DNA of 12,497 bases, taken from the NCBI GenBank assembly GCA_946480965.1, contig CAMLMI010000113.1:1-12497 (forward strand), in the 5' to 3' direction. Origin of the DNA: an uncultured Verrucomicrobiales bacterium (lineage in GTDB: Bacteria > Verrucomicrobiota > Verrucomicrobiae > Limisphaerales > CANJSG01). Shown one piece after another: positions 1-9,200 of the stretch. The notes below the pieces were generated by a model that searched no databases, was not told the origin of the DNA, and saw only the letters and a list, made by a program, of their open reading frames with translations. Made by a program: the position numbers and the translations under genes. Every line of letters begins with the position of its first letter. Position 1 is the first letter of the stretch.

Positions 1-34
1 AAGCCGCGCGGTCCTCGAGGCGCGAGCACCTGAG

Positions 35-832
35 ATGGACGACGCCGCACTTTCCCGCGAGCTGGCCACCGCGGCGACCGAGGCGATCGAAGCGCGTCGA
101 CGGCTCGATGGCATGAGCAGGGAATCGCCCGAGTTCCAACGCGCGATGCTCGGCTATCTGCAGGCGACCATGCTGCACCTTGCGATCGTTTCGGTCGCCC
201 AGGCCCGCCAGATCCTTGATGCCGCCGAGTGGGTGGATGGCAAGGCCACGGCCGGCCACCAGGGCGCGCGGGTGAAGGACAACATGCAGATCCCCGTCGG
301 CCATCCCGCCGCCGTCCGCGTCGGCGAGATGATCGTGCAGGCGCTGGGCCGCAATCCGCTCTTCGTCTCCGCCGCGCTGCCGCTGCACATCCTGCCCCCG
401 ATGTTCAACCGCTACAGCGGCGGGCAGACGTTCGGCACGCATGTCGATGGTTCCATCCGGGTGATGCCGGATGGACGCCGCATCCGCACCGACCTTTCCG
501 CCACGCTCTTCTTCGCCAATCCCGACGAATACGACGGCGGCGAGCTGGTGGTGGAGGACACCTATGGGGCCAAGAGCGTGAAGCTCCCGGCCGGACACAT
601 GATCCTCTATCCCTCCACCAGCCTGCACCACGTCACGCCCGTCACGCGCGGCACGCGGTTGTGCTCGTTCTTTTGGATCCAGAGCATGATCCGGGACGAC
701 GGGAAGCGTTCGCTGCTCTTCGACCTGGACGTCGGTCTCCAGCGCCTGAGCGCCGAGATCCCGGCGCATCCCGGCGTCGTGCAGATCACCGGCGTCTATC
801 ACAACCTGCTGCGGCAATGGGCGGAAATGTGA
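35..832 (+). CDS. piuC: PiuC/YbiX-type Fe(II)- and 2-oxoglutarate-dependent PKHD hydroxylase, N-terminus uncertain
   Basis: A cytoplasmic non-haem iron dioxygenase of the PKHD hydroxylase family, whose members sit in iron/siderophore-uptake loci; the natural substrate is not established. Numbering from the ATG at 35, the family signature [18 protein letters not shown] is at residues 66-83. The facial triad is H136 and D138 (in FGTHVDG) plus distal H198 (in [11 protein letters not shown]), with R208 as the probable 2-oxoglutarate-binding arginine. Family members are about 225 residues and start at a sequence like MLHLAIVS. That corresponds to the in-frame ATG at 170 (residue 46), which would give 220 residues. 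The ATG at 35 adds 45 charged helical residues, and the frame stays open to the left window edge, so a longer or fused protein is possible. A TGA at 31-33 in another frame could instead end an upstream gene, coupling it to ATG 35. Neither start has a strong Shine-Dalgarno sequence. The next gene, a PepSY membrane protein, fits an iron-uptake operon. Family assignment is firm; the start is not. Confidence 0.9.
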   Translation: MDDAALSRELATAATEAIEARRRLDGMSRESPEFQRAMLGYLQATMLHLAIVSVAQARQILDAAEWVDGKATAGHQGARVKDNMQIPVGHPAAVRVGEMIVQALGRNPLFVSAALPLHILPPMFNRYSGGQTFGTHVDGSIRVMPDGRRIRTDLSATLFFANPDEYDGGELVVEDTYGAKSVKLPAGHMILYPSTSLHHVTPVTRGTRLCSFFWIQSMIRDDGKRSLLFDLDVGLQRLSAEIPAHPGVVQITGVYHNLLRQWAEM

Positions 833-841
833 TCACCAACG

Positions 842-990
842 CGGAGCGCGGAACCGGGAACGTGGAGCGGAGCGCGTTTCTCGTTCCCGGCGTCGTTCCT
901 TCGGCGTTCAGCGTTCGGCGTTGAACTTTCGATGTTTCCGATCCCTTCCCGAAAACTCCGAACGCCGAACATTCACCTCTGAACGCTGAA
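842..990. repeat. Intergenic inverted-repeat element (copy A) between the hydroxylase and PepSY genes
   Basis: This fills nearly all of the 175-bp gap. The left part is an array of degenerate GGAGCG/GGAACG words, and CCGGGAACG at 854-862 is the exact inverse complement of CGTTCCCGG at 882-890. The right part has arms TTCGGCGTTC (900-909) versus GAACGCCGAA (960-969), TTCAGCGTTC (907-916) versus GAACGCTGAA (981-990), and GTTCGGCGTT (913-922) versus AACGCCGAAC (961-970). The RNA could fold into two successive hairpins and thereby attenuate or insulate the downstream gene. A diverged copy occurs inside the PepSY gene. I recall similar 'LNVQRS'-encoding repeats in verrucomicrobial genomes, but could not check this. 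Confidence 0.8.
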
Positions 991-1007
991 TCTACCCTTC
1001 GTCCTCC

Positions 1008-2303
1008 ATGTCCACACCCGCCGTCCCGGCTGCTCCCGTCTCCAAATTCCGCTTCCGCACCCTCGTGTTCTGGCTCCACCTCGTCGCCGGGCTGGTGGCG
1101 GGCGTGATCGTCTTCGTCATGTCCGTCACGGGCGTGCTGCTGGCCTACGAGCGGCAGATCGTGGCGTGGAGCGACTCGGCCTTCCGCGTGGAGCCGCCTT
1201 CGTCCGACGCGACGCGGTTGGACGTGGAGTCGCTGCTCGCTTCCGTGCGCGCCGCCGAAACCAGCGCCGTTCCCGCCGGGATCACCTTGCGGGCCGATCC
1301 CAAGGCTCCGGCCACGGTAAGCTTCGGCCGGGACAAGACGCTCTTCGTGAACCCCTACACCGGTGCGGTGCTCGGCGAGGCGACGAAGGGCTGGCGCGGT
1401 TTCTTCCAGGAGGTCGTCGCCTGGCACCGTTGGCTGGCGATGGACGGCGAGGGCCGCGCCACGGGCAAGGCCATCACCGGCGCGTGCAACCTGGCCTTCC
1501 TCTTCCTCGTGGTCAGCGGCGTGTATCTGTGGTTCCCGCGCAAGTGGACCAAAGGCGCGCTGAAGTCCGTGACGGTCTTCGACGGACGGTTGAAGGGCCG
1601 CGCGCGCGATTGGAACTGGCACAACGTGCTCGGCTTCTGGTCCGCCTTGCCGCTGGTCTTCGTCGTGGCCACGGCCGTGGTCATCTCCTATCCGTGGGCC
1701 AGCGATCTGGTCTATCGCGCCTTCGGCGAAGAACCGCCCGCACGTCGCGCCGCGCCCGGAGCCGGAGCGGCGCAGCCCAAGACCGGAAACGATGAACGTC
1801 GAACCAACGAGATCGCCTCAGCCGCCACCACGACCTCTGGCACCAACTTCAGCGTTCAGAGTTCGGCATTGAATGTTCAGCGTTCCCAACCCTCCCCCCA
1901 GCGTGGAGCCGCCGGCCCCACCGAGATCCGCACCGCCGGCCTGAACGCCGTCTGGGCCGTGGCGGAAAAGAAGGTCGAGGGTTGGAACTACGTCAGCATG
2001 AGGTTCCCCACGAAGGCCGGTGATCCCTTGACCTTCCTCATCGACCAGGGCAACGGCCCCCGCCCTGACCTGCGCGCCACGCTCACGCTCCATGCCGAGA
2101 CCGCCGCCGAAGTCGATTGGAAGCCCTATTCCGCCATGACCTCCGGACAGAAGGCGCGCGGCTGGATTCGTTGGATTCACACAGGCGAAGCCGGCGGCTG
2201 GATCGGCCAGACCATCGCCATGTTGGCGTCGTTGGCCGCAGCGGTCCTGGTCTGGACCGGCTTTGCCCTGAGCTGGCGGCGCTTCTTCGGGAAGAAGCGG
2301 TAG
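1008..2303 (+). CDS. PepSY-associated TM domain protein (PiuB-like, iron-uptake inner-membrane protein)
   Basis: A 431-residue inner-membrane protein of the PepSY_TM family, commonly encoded beside TonB-dependent siderophore receptors and thought to act in releasing or reducing imported iron. Four hydrophobic helices are visible at about residues 18-46, 157-176, 208-230 and 398-424. Family-typical histidines are H24 (WLHLVAGL), H140 (AWHRWL), H205 (WNWHN) and H391 (WIHTGEAGG). PepSY-like segments lie between helices 1 and 2 (TLFVNPYTGAVLGE, 111-124) and between helices 3 and 4 (after residue 305). ATG 1008 is the first start after an in-frame TGA at 987-989. No purine-rich Shine-Dalgarno sequence precedes it; the leader there is CT-rich. 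Residues about 240-303 form a polar, low-complexity loop, part of which (SVQSSALNVQRS, 282-293) is translated from an inserted copy of the intergenic repeat. It is likely co-transcribed with the hydroxylase, although the hairpin element between them could reduce read-through. Confidence 0.92.
   Translation: MSTPAVPAAPVSKFRFRTLVFWLHLVAGLVAGVIVFVMSVTGVLLAYERQIVAWSDSAFRVEPPSSDATRLDVESLLASVRAAETSAVPAGITLRADPKAPATVSFGRDKTLFVNPYTGAVLGEATKGWRGFFQEVVAWHRWLAMDGEGRATGKAITGACNLAFLFLVVSGVYLWFPRKWTKGALKSVTVFDGRLKGRARDWNWHNVLGFWSALPLVFVVATAVVISYPWASDLVYRAFGEEPPARRAAPGAGAAQPKTGNDERRTNEIASAATTTSGTNFSVQSSALNVQRSQPSPQRGAAGPTEIRTAGLNAVWAVAEKKVEGWNYVSMRFPTKAGDPLTFLIDQGNGPRPDLRATLTLHAETAAEVDWKPYSAMTSGQKARGWIRWIHTGEAGGWIGQTIAMLASLAAAVLVWTGFALSWRRFFGKKR
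1781..1899. repeat. Diverged repeat copy B, in frame inside the PepSY gene
   Basis: The segment 1848-1898 matches the left arm of the intergenic element at 900-950. By eye about 37 of 51 positions are identical without gaps, including TTCAGCGTTC-like and GTTCGGC-TTGAA words. It is preceded at 1781-1812 by degenerate GGAAACG/GAACG words, the same order as in copy A. The copy lacks the right inverted arms. It reads through without a stop and encodes part of the loop between helices 3 and 4. Confidence 0.7.
2281..2298 (+). other. Hairpin at the very end of the PepSY coding region
   Basis: GCTTCTT (2281-2287) and AAGAAGC (2292-2298) form a perfect 7-bp stem with a CGGG loop, ending three bases before the stop codon. 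The same AAGAAGC word recurs at 2307-2313, after the stop, so two alternative pairings are possible. It may contribute to 3'-end stability or termination; this is inference. Confidence 0.45.
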
Positions 2304-2317
2304 GCAAAGAAGCATCG

Positions 2318-2337
2318 CTCGGCCGTGGGCCGGGTTT
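2318..2337. terminator. Candidate transcription terminator between convergent genes
   Basis: CTCGGCC (2318-2324) can pair with GGCCGGG (2328-2334), with one G-T pair, leaving a GTG loop, and is followed by TTT. It lies 15 bp after the PepSY stop and 19 bp before the end of the facing minus-strand gene, where a shared terminator is expected. The T-run is short, so intrinsic activity is uncertain. Confidence 0.45.
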
Positions 2338-2355
2338 CCCAACCGCTCCGCTCGT

Positions 2356-3051
2356 TCACCGCCGACGACGCAGCGCCAAAGCCAGTCCACCCAAGGCGAC
2401 CAGCGAGATGGTCATCGGCTCGGGCACGACCACCACGCCGGGACTGGACGGGCTGCCCAGGGTCCAGTCGGCGGCGGAATCGGTGTCGATGTTCGGATTG
2501 ATGCGGGTGTAGCTCTGGCCGTCGGCTTCGGCGTCGGCGTTCAGGCCGGGATTGAAGGCAAAGGTTCCGCCCCAACTGACGGCGTCCACGATGGAATCGT
2601 CGGGGCCGAGGATCACCGCCTGGTCGTTGGAGTTGCTCATGTTGATCACCGTGCCGTCGGCGTCCCAAAGGGAGTAGAGCACCAGGTCGGGAACTGCGGC
2701 GTCGGTGCCGGAACCGGCCAGTTCATAGGTGGGCTTGAAGCCATAGACCGTGAAGAAAACCGTGGCGTCCACCGCGACGACCTGGACTTCGCCAGCGCCG
2801 ATGGAGAGGCCGGTGGGGAAGGCGAACATCGCCTCGCCGGTGCCGGTGCCGCCGCTGGTCTCCTCGTCGCCGATCTTGTAGCCGTCGAGGCTCAGGGCCG
2901 AAGCGCCGTTGTTGTAGATCTCGATCCACTCGCCCTTGGTGTCGCCGCCGACCTCGTTGTAGAGCACCTCGCTGATGACGAGTTCTGCCCGGAGCGGGAG
3001 GGCCGCTCCACAGAGGGCGGCCAGAAAAGCCTGACGGATTGATGTGCGCAT
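2356..3051 (-). CDS. Secreted lamin-tail-domain (LTD) protein with PEP-CTERM anchor
   Basis: A 231-residue exported protein. Residues 1-22 are a Sec signal peptide with probable cleavage after LRA (A22). Residues 23 to about 202 form a lamin-tail domain: the opening LVISEVLYNE (24-33), the GEWIEIYNNG core (40-49), LSLDGYKIGD (53-62) and the closing LGSPSSPG (198-205) are typical. The C-terminus carries VPEP (209-212), a short hydrophobic helix (213-227) and RRRR (228-231), which is the PEP-CTERM signal read by exosortases, so the mature protein is probably sorted to the outer surface or extracellular matrix. The LTD fold is non-enzymatic; a structural or DNA/polymer-binding role is possible but not shown. 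The start is preceded by GAAGGGA on the minus strand (plus-strand 3053-3059), a real but unusually close Shine-Dalgarno sequence. It converges on the PepSY gene and diverges from the giant gene. The one Cys lies within the signal peptide. Confidence 0.93.
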   Translation of the reverse strand: MRTSIRQAFLAALCGAALPLRAELVISEVLYNEVGGDTKGEWIEIYNNGASALSLDGYKIGDEETSGGTGTGEAMFAFPTGLSIGAGEVQVVAVDATVFFTVYGFKPTYELAGSGTDAAVPDLVLYSLWDADGTVINMSNSNDQAVILGPDDSIVDAVSWGGTFAFNPGLNADAEADGQSYTRINPNIDTDSAADWTLGSPSSPGVVVVPEPMTISLVALGGLALALRRRR

Positions 3052-3282
3052 GTCCCTTCAGCCTGTGGCGTTCCGGGAACGAACCTCAACGGCGCCCCGG
3101 AAAACTTCCGGTGACAGACCGGTGGCAGGCCCAGGACACGGCGGTGCTGGCCCCGAATGGTCCGGGCCCGGGCATTGTATTCTCCAAGCCCGGGACATTC
3201 CTCCGACGAAGATTTTCCTGTCCCCGCCCCAATTCTGGATTGCCCGGCCCATCATGCCCAATAACATGACAAAAACGTCCCC
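3052..3282. promoter_or_regulatory. Divergent intergenic region with short palindromes
   Basis: 231 bp between two divergently read genes, so promoters for both should lie here. Visible symmetric sequences are CGTTCC-G-GGAACG (3069-3081), CCGGAA-AAC-TTCCGG (3097-3111), and CCCGGGC (3167-3173) paired with GCCCGGG (3188-3194) around a 14-nt AT-richer loop. The first two are close to the minus-strand start and could be operators or leader hairpins. I see no recognised riboswitch or named regulator box. Confidence 0.4.
3240..3267 (+). promoter_or_regulatory. Weak sigma-70-like promoter candidate for the giant gene
   Basis: TTGCCC (3240-3245) and TAACAT (3262-3267) are separated by 16 bp, each matching four of six consensus bases. 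Transcription would begin about 8 nt before ATG 3283, giving a nearly leaderless mRNA, which would agree with the lack of a Shine-Dalgarno sequence. The match is weak enough to be chance. Confidence 0.2.
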
Positions 3283-6200
3283 ATGAAAGCCATCATGCGT
3301 CAGGATCATCGTGCCGCCGGGTTGTTTGGGCTGCTTTTTCTCTGGATCTTCGTTGTCGTCGCGCCCGCCCAAAACACCCCCACGATCACGTGGACGGGGG
3401 CGGAGAACGCCAATTGGTCCAATCCGCTGAATTGGTCCCCGGCTCGGGTGCCGGACGCCACGGACCATGTGGCCATCACCAGCGGCAGCAACGTCACGCT
3501 CAACGTCTCCGCCTCCATCGCCAGCCTCCAGCTCGGCCTGGACAGCGGGAGCTCGACCCAGCGGCTGACCTTCGGCGGCAACCACACCTTGACCCTCGGC
3601 ACGAACAGCACCGTGGGATCGCGCGGCGAGCTGTATTTCCGCGGCGCGCTGAACGGCGCGGGCCGGCTGGAGGTGCGCGGCTTCATGCAGTGGCGAACGG
3701 GACGCGTGGCGGCCGGATTGACCATCGCCGAGACGGGACGGCTGAACTTCACCGGCGAATACTATCCGCTGCTCAGCTCGGGCGATGACGCTTCCCCCGT
3801 CATCCTGACCAACCGCGGCACGGTCACCTATGTCGGAGGCTATGAGCTCTATGCCGGCGCCAATGCCCAGATCCACAACCACGGCGTCTGGCGACTGGAT
3901 GCCGATGGCGACGCGCTCAACCACTCGGAAGGTTCCGCCCCCTACTTCCACAACTACGGCACTTTGACCAAGGCGGGGGGCACCGGCGCGACCACGTTCC
4001 GCAACTCGACCACCACTCTGCACGGCGGAGGCACGGTGGACGCTTCCACAGGCGTTCTCCAGTTCGTCAGCACGACGCTCTGGAACAACGGCAGCCGAGT
4101 CACCGGCGGCGGTGTCGTCCGTCTCAATGGCGGCGTCACGACCCTCTCCGGCACGAACCATCTCGAGGGCAATTGGGAGTGGTTCAACGCGTCGATCTAC
4201 GGAAACGGCGTGATCGCCGGCCCCGTTCCGCTCGTCTGGCGCACCGGCAATGTTTACGGAGGTCTCACCGTCGCGCCCGGGGCCCAGCTCCGGTTCACCG
4301 GCGAGTATTATCCCCGCCTGAGCTCCCTGGATGACAACAACCCCGCCTACCTGACCAACCGGGGCACCGTCTACTACGTCGGCGGCTACGAGCTGTATGC
4401 CGGGGCCAAGGCGGAGGTCCACAACCACGGCACTTGGCGGCTCGAAGCCGATGGAACGGCGTTCCAGCACTCCACCGGTTCGCCGCCCTCGTTCCACAAC
4501 CACGGCACCCTCACGAAGACGGGCGGAACGGGCGCCACGGCCTTCTACAACTCCACGGTCTATCTGAACGGCGGGGGCGTGGTGAACGCCGCCTCCGGTG
4601 TTCTCCGCCTGAGCGCAACCACCGAATGGCGCAACGGCAACCGCATCACCGGCGCGGGCATCGTCCGGCTCCACGGGAGCATCGCCACGCTGTCCGGCAC
4701 CAACATCCTCGACGGCAATTGGGAGTGGTTCGACTCGTATGTCCACGGGAACGGCGTCTTGGCCGGTCCCAAGCCGCTCGTCTGGCGCACCGGCCAGATG
4801 CGCGGAGCCCTGACCGTCGCGCCGGGATCGACCCTCCAGTTCACCGGTGAATACTACCCGGCGATCCTGTCCTACGACACCAACGTCACCGCCGTCCTCA
4901 CCAACCGGGGAACCGTGGTCTACCCCGGCGGCTATCCGCTCTATTCCGGCACCGCGTCGCAGATATACAATCATGGCCAATGGCGCATCGAGGCCGACGG
5001 CTCCGTCTTCGAGCACGGCGTCACCGGCGATTGGCCCACCTTCCACAACCACGGGCTCATCACCAAGGTCGGCGGCACCGGCGACAGCTCGTTCAGCCAG
5101 TCCACCACCATCCTCCATGGCGACGGAACGGTGAACTCCTCCATCGGTTCGCTCCGCTTCACGAGCAACACCGACTGGCGCAACGGCAACCGCATCACCG
5201 GTTCCGGCACCGTGCGGCTTCTGAACGGCTCGACCACGCTGTCCGGCACCAACCTGCTCGAAGGAAACTGGGAATGGTTCAACGTCCTCATCTACGGCAA
5301 CGGCGTGATCGCGGGGCCGAGGCCTTTGGTGTGGCGCACCGGCCAGATGCGCGGGGCCCTGACCGTCGCGCCCGATGCCGCTCTCCGTTTCACCGGCGAA
5401 TACTATCCGGCGCTGATCTCCTACGACACCAACGTCACCGCCGTGCTGACCAACCGCGGCACCGTGAGCTATGTCGGCGGCTATCCGCTCTACGGCGGCA
5501 ACGGCTCGCAGGTCCACAACTTCGGTCAATGGCGCGCTGAAAACGACGGGACCGTGTTCGAGCACGGCATCACCGGCGATTGGCCCACCTTCCACAACCA
5601 CGGCACCATCGCCAAAGTCGGCGGAACCGGCCTCAGCACCTTCAACCAGAGCCTGGTGAAGAACCACGGCTCCATCCGGCCGACAATCGGCGAGCTGAAT
5701 TTCCTCAACACCCTCGACAACTCGGCCGGTGCCTTCCACTTCGTCCTCGGCCAGAGCAACGGCGCGGTCCGCGTCAACGGCTCCTGGCCGCTCCAGGGCA
5801 CGCTGCGGATCACCACGACCAATGGCTTCGTGCCGGACATGGCCACGACGCTGGATCTCGTCCGGGGCAACGGCGGGCTCTACGGCAACTTCTCCTCGCT
5901 CGATCTCGCGGCCACGCCACCCGACCTTGGCTGGACGGTGGACTATTCGCCGTCGCTCGTGCGGCTGCGCGCGACCGACGCCTGCATCGCGGGGGGGCTG
6001 GTCGGCTGGTGGTCGGCCGACGGCGGGCCGGGCGACCTCACCGGCTCCTTCAACGGCACCTTGGCCAACGGGGCCAGCACCACGAACGGCTATGTGGGCC
6101 AAGCCTTCGCCGTCGATGGTGTGAACGACGTGGTCGCCCTGCCCAACGGCTGGAATCCCGGCACGCGCTGGACGCTCCAAGCCTGGGTCAACGTCTCCCA

Positions 6201-9200
6201 GATCCTGGCGGGCCGCCGCAACATCTTCGGCGGACTGGACGATTGCCGCGACTGGGCGCTCAGCGCGTTCGACGGCCACCTTGGCGTCACCTACCGCCAA
6301 CCGGGCGGCTGCACCGCGACCCTGAGCAACGCGACCCCGGCGTCGCTCAACACCTGGTATCATCTGGCCGCCACCTGCAACGGCACCAACGTCGCCCTCT
6401 ACATCAACGGCACGCTCGTCGGCACCGCCGCGTCCGAGCCCAACTACACCGGCGCGCCCAACTCCATCGGCATCGGCGGACGGCCCGGTTATCCGGCGGA
6501 ATCGTTCGCCGGTCTCGTCGATGAGGCCACGGTGCACAACCGGCCGTTGACCGGCTCCGAGATCGCCACCACCTACGCCAACGGCACCGCCGGCCGCTGC
6601 GCGCAGCTCGGACTCGGCATCCTGTCGTTCAGCCCGCTCGGCCTGGTCAACACCGACGTCGCCCAGTTCACCGTCCGCTTCAACCAGCCGTTCCAGACCA
6701 ACACCTTCACCACGGCCGACCTCCAGATGACCGGCCCCGGTGGCGCGATTCCCAACACCGGTGTGAACATTGCGCCCGCCGTGCCCGCCGATGGCCGCAC
6801 CTTCCTGGTGAACCTGCCCGCGCTGACGGTCGACGGCGCCTACAGCGTCAGCGTGGGACCGGACATTCTCAGCCTCTCCGGCGCATCGATGACCGGCGGC
6901 GTCTTCACGGCGGGCTTCACCATCGACCAGACCGGACCTCGCGTGACCTCCTTCTCGCCCGAGTCGCCATTGTCCAACCAGGTGTCGTCCGTCGAGGCCA
7001 CCTTCTCCGAAGCCATTCTCGCGGGCTCGGTCCAGGCGGGAGATCTCGTCCTCACCGGCCCCGGCGATCCCGTGGCCACCGGCGTCACCCAGCTTTCGAG
7101 CAACGTCTGGCGCTTCACCTTGAACAAGGTTCTCGGCAGCGGGGACTACACCCTGCGCCTCGGCCCCGGCATCACGGACTTCGCAGGGAACAGCATGGAC
7201 CAGGACCAGGACGACATGCGCGGCGAAGCCACGGAGGACCAGTTCGTCGTCACGCTCCAGAGCTACAACCCCGATCTCCACCCGTTGATCCTTTCCTCGC
7301 CCGCGCTCGCCCAAGCGGGCCAGGGCGCGAACTTCGCCTACGCCGTGACCAACCTCGGAGCCGCGCCCGCGCCCGGCGGTTGGCGCTCGCAGTTCTGGAT
7401 GGCGCTGACCGCCGACGGCAACAACGCCACCCTGCTCGGCTCGGTCACGATCACGAATCCCTTGCCGGTGAACGCTTCGCTGAATTTCACCCAGTCCGTG
7501 GTGCTGCCTTCCGGCCTGGCCGGAACGCGCTTCCTCGGCGTGAAGCTGGACACGTTGAACCAGGTGGCGGAGAGCGACGAATCGAACAACGTCGCCTGGG
7601 CCTCCATCGGCACCGTCGTCAGCGCGCCCGACCTCGTCGCGACCAATCTCTCCGCCCCGGCCAATGCCCAGCTCGGCTCGACCATCACCGTGGACTGGAA
7701 GCGCCGGAACATCGGCAGCGCCGCCACCTTCACCGCCGGGCAAGACCGCGTCTTCCTTTCCAGCACGGCGAACAGCATCGCCGGCGCGCGTCTGTTGGCG
7801 ACGGTTCAAGGCGCGGTGCTCGGTGCGGGCGCGGAAACGAACCGCTCGCAGTCCATCGCCATCCCGCTGGAAACTTCGCTCCCGCCCGGAAACTACTTCC
7901 TCGTCGTCGCCGTCGATTCGCCCGATTCCCAACCCGAGAGCAACGAGGGGAACAACCTCGCCTCTGTCGCGATCACCCTCGCCTCGCCGCCGCTGCCAGA
8001 CTTGGCGATCCACCAGTTCAGCCCTCCCACGCTCCTCGTGCCCGGCGTCGCCATGCAGACCAGTTGGACCACGACCAATTCCGGCACGGCCGCACTGACC
8101 AACGGCGTCTGGCGCGAACGCATCCATTTCACCAACGCGATCTCCGGCCGTCTGACGCTCGGCGAATGGACCTTCACCAACGACCTCGCGCTCGGAGCTT
8201 CCCAAGTCCGCACGCAGTTCGTGCAGATCCCCGCGAACCTTGCGGCCGAACCCGGCTGGCTGACGTTGGCCGTGGACGTGTTCGACGAAGTGGTCGAGGT
8301 CTCCGAATCGAATAACCTGGCGATCAGCGAAACGCAGCTCCCGGTGTCGCGCCGCCTGTTCCTCGAATTGTCCGTCGGTGAACTGGTCGAAGGTGGCACG
8401 CCCATCCTCGGCCGCGTTCGCCGCAATGGCGGCACCAACGAGGCGGCGGTCGTGGCCCTGACGAACAACGCGCCGTCGCGCCTGGCGATGACCAACGCGG
8501 TCACCATTCCCGTCGGCGCCTACGAAGCCGCCTTCGCCGTGTCGTTGCCGACCAACGGCGTGATCGACGGTTCCGCCACCGCCATCCTCAGCGCCTCGGC
8601 CACGAACTATGCGTTCGACGCCGCCTCCGTGGGCCTCGTGGACGACGCCGTTCCCGCGCTGTCGCTCGTCCTGTCCACCAACCGGCTCCGCGAAGGCCTC
8701 ACCCAGCCCGCGACGCTCTTCGTCAGCCAGGTCAACACCGCCGCCGTGACCGTGCTGTTGGCGGTGGATGATCCATTGTCGCTGGCTGTGCCGGCCTCGG
8801 TCGAGGTGCCCGCGAACCAGTTGTCCGTCGTCTTCACCGTGCTCGCGCCGAACGACGCCTTCATCAACGGCGCCCGCACCAACGCCATCCGCGCCGTCGC
8901 CGGTGGCTACAGCCCGGCCGCCGCACCGTTGACCGTGCTGGACGACGATCTGCCCACCGTGACGCTGGCGTTGTCGCCGTCGGCCGTTTCCGAGAACGCC
9001 GGACCGCAGGCCGCCAGCCTCAACGTCCAGCTCGCTTCGCCCGCCTCCCGCGCGCTGGTAGTGGAGCTGGAATCGTCCAACCCCGCCCTGGCCAAGGTGC
9101 CGTTGCAGCTCACCGTTCCCGCCGGTCAATCGGCCGCCTCCGTGCCCATCGCCGTGATCGACAACCAGTCGCTCGGCAGCAACGCGCCGGTCCTGTTCCA

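Noticed and set aside
842..990. A small RNA gene or riboswitch in the intergenic repeat
   Set aside because: The paired arms are those of a repeat that also occurs inside a coding region; there is no known riboswitch consensus, promoter or clear terminator, so I call it only a repeat.
786..1622. A minus-strand open frame across the intergenic repeat and the start of the PepSY gene
   Set aside because: It overlaps the confidently identified PepSY gene and its middle is translated from the repeat element; it has no domain signature.
1..2303. A Fur box controlling the iron-uptake pair
   Set aside because: I found no GATAATGATAATCATTATC-like AT-rich dyad in the visible GC-rich sequence; the operon promoter is probably upstream of the window.
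3044..3286. Short plus-strand open frames in the divergent intergenic region
   Set aside because: They overlap the start of the LTD gene, have Pro/Arg-rich composition and no ribosome binding site; the region is better explained as control DNA.
3748..5706. A possible CRISPR-like or satellite array
   Set aside because: The period is 546-549 bp, always a multiple of three, and the protein sequence is more conserved than the third codon positions, so it is a protein repeat.
5580..6524. A 314-codon plus-strand frame inside the giant gene
   Set aside because: It is out of frame with the solenoid and LamG coding sequence and is Arg/Pro/His-rich, as expected for a shifted reading of GC-rich DNA.
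3058..9129. A 2,023-codon minus-strand open frame
   Set aside because: It is codon-aligned with the giant plus-strand gene, which has a signal peptide, recognisable domains and internal repeats. The antisense product is a Gly/Ala/Glu/Asp/Arg-rich sequence without recognisable domains, and it stays open only because TTA, CTA and TCA codons are avoided in the sense gene.
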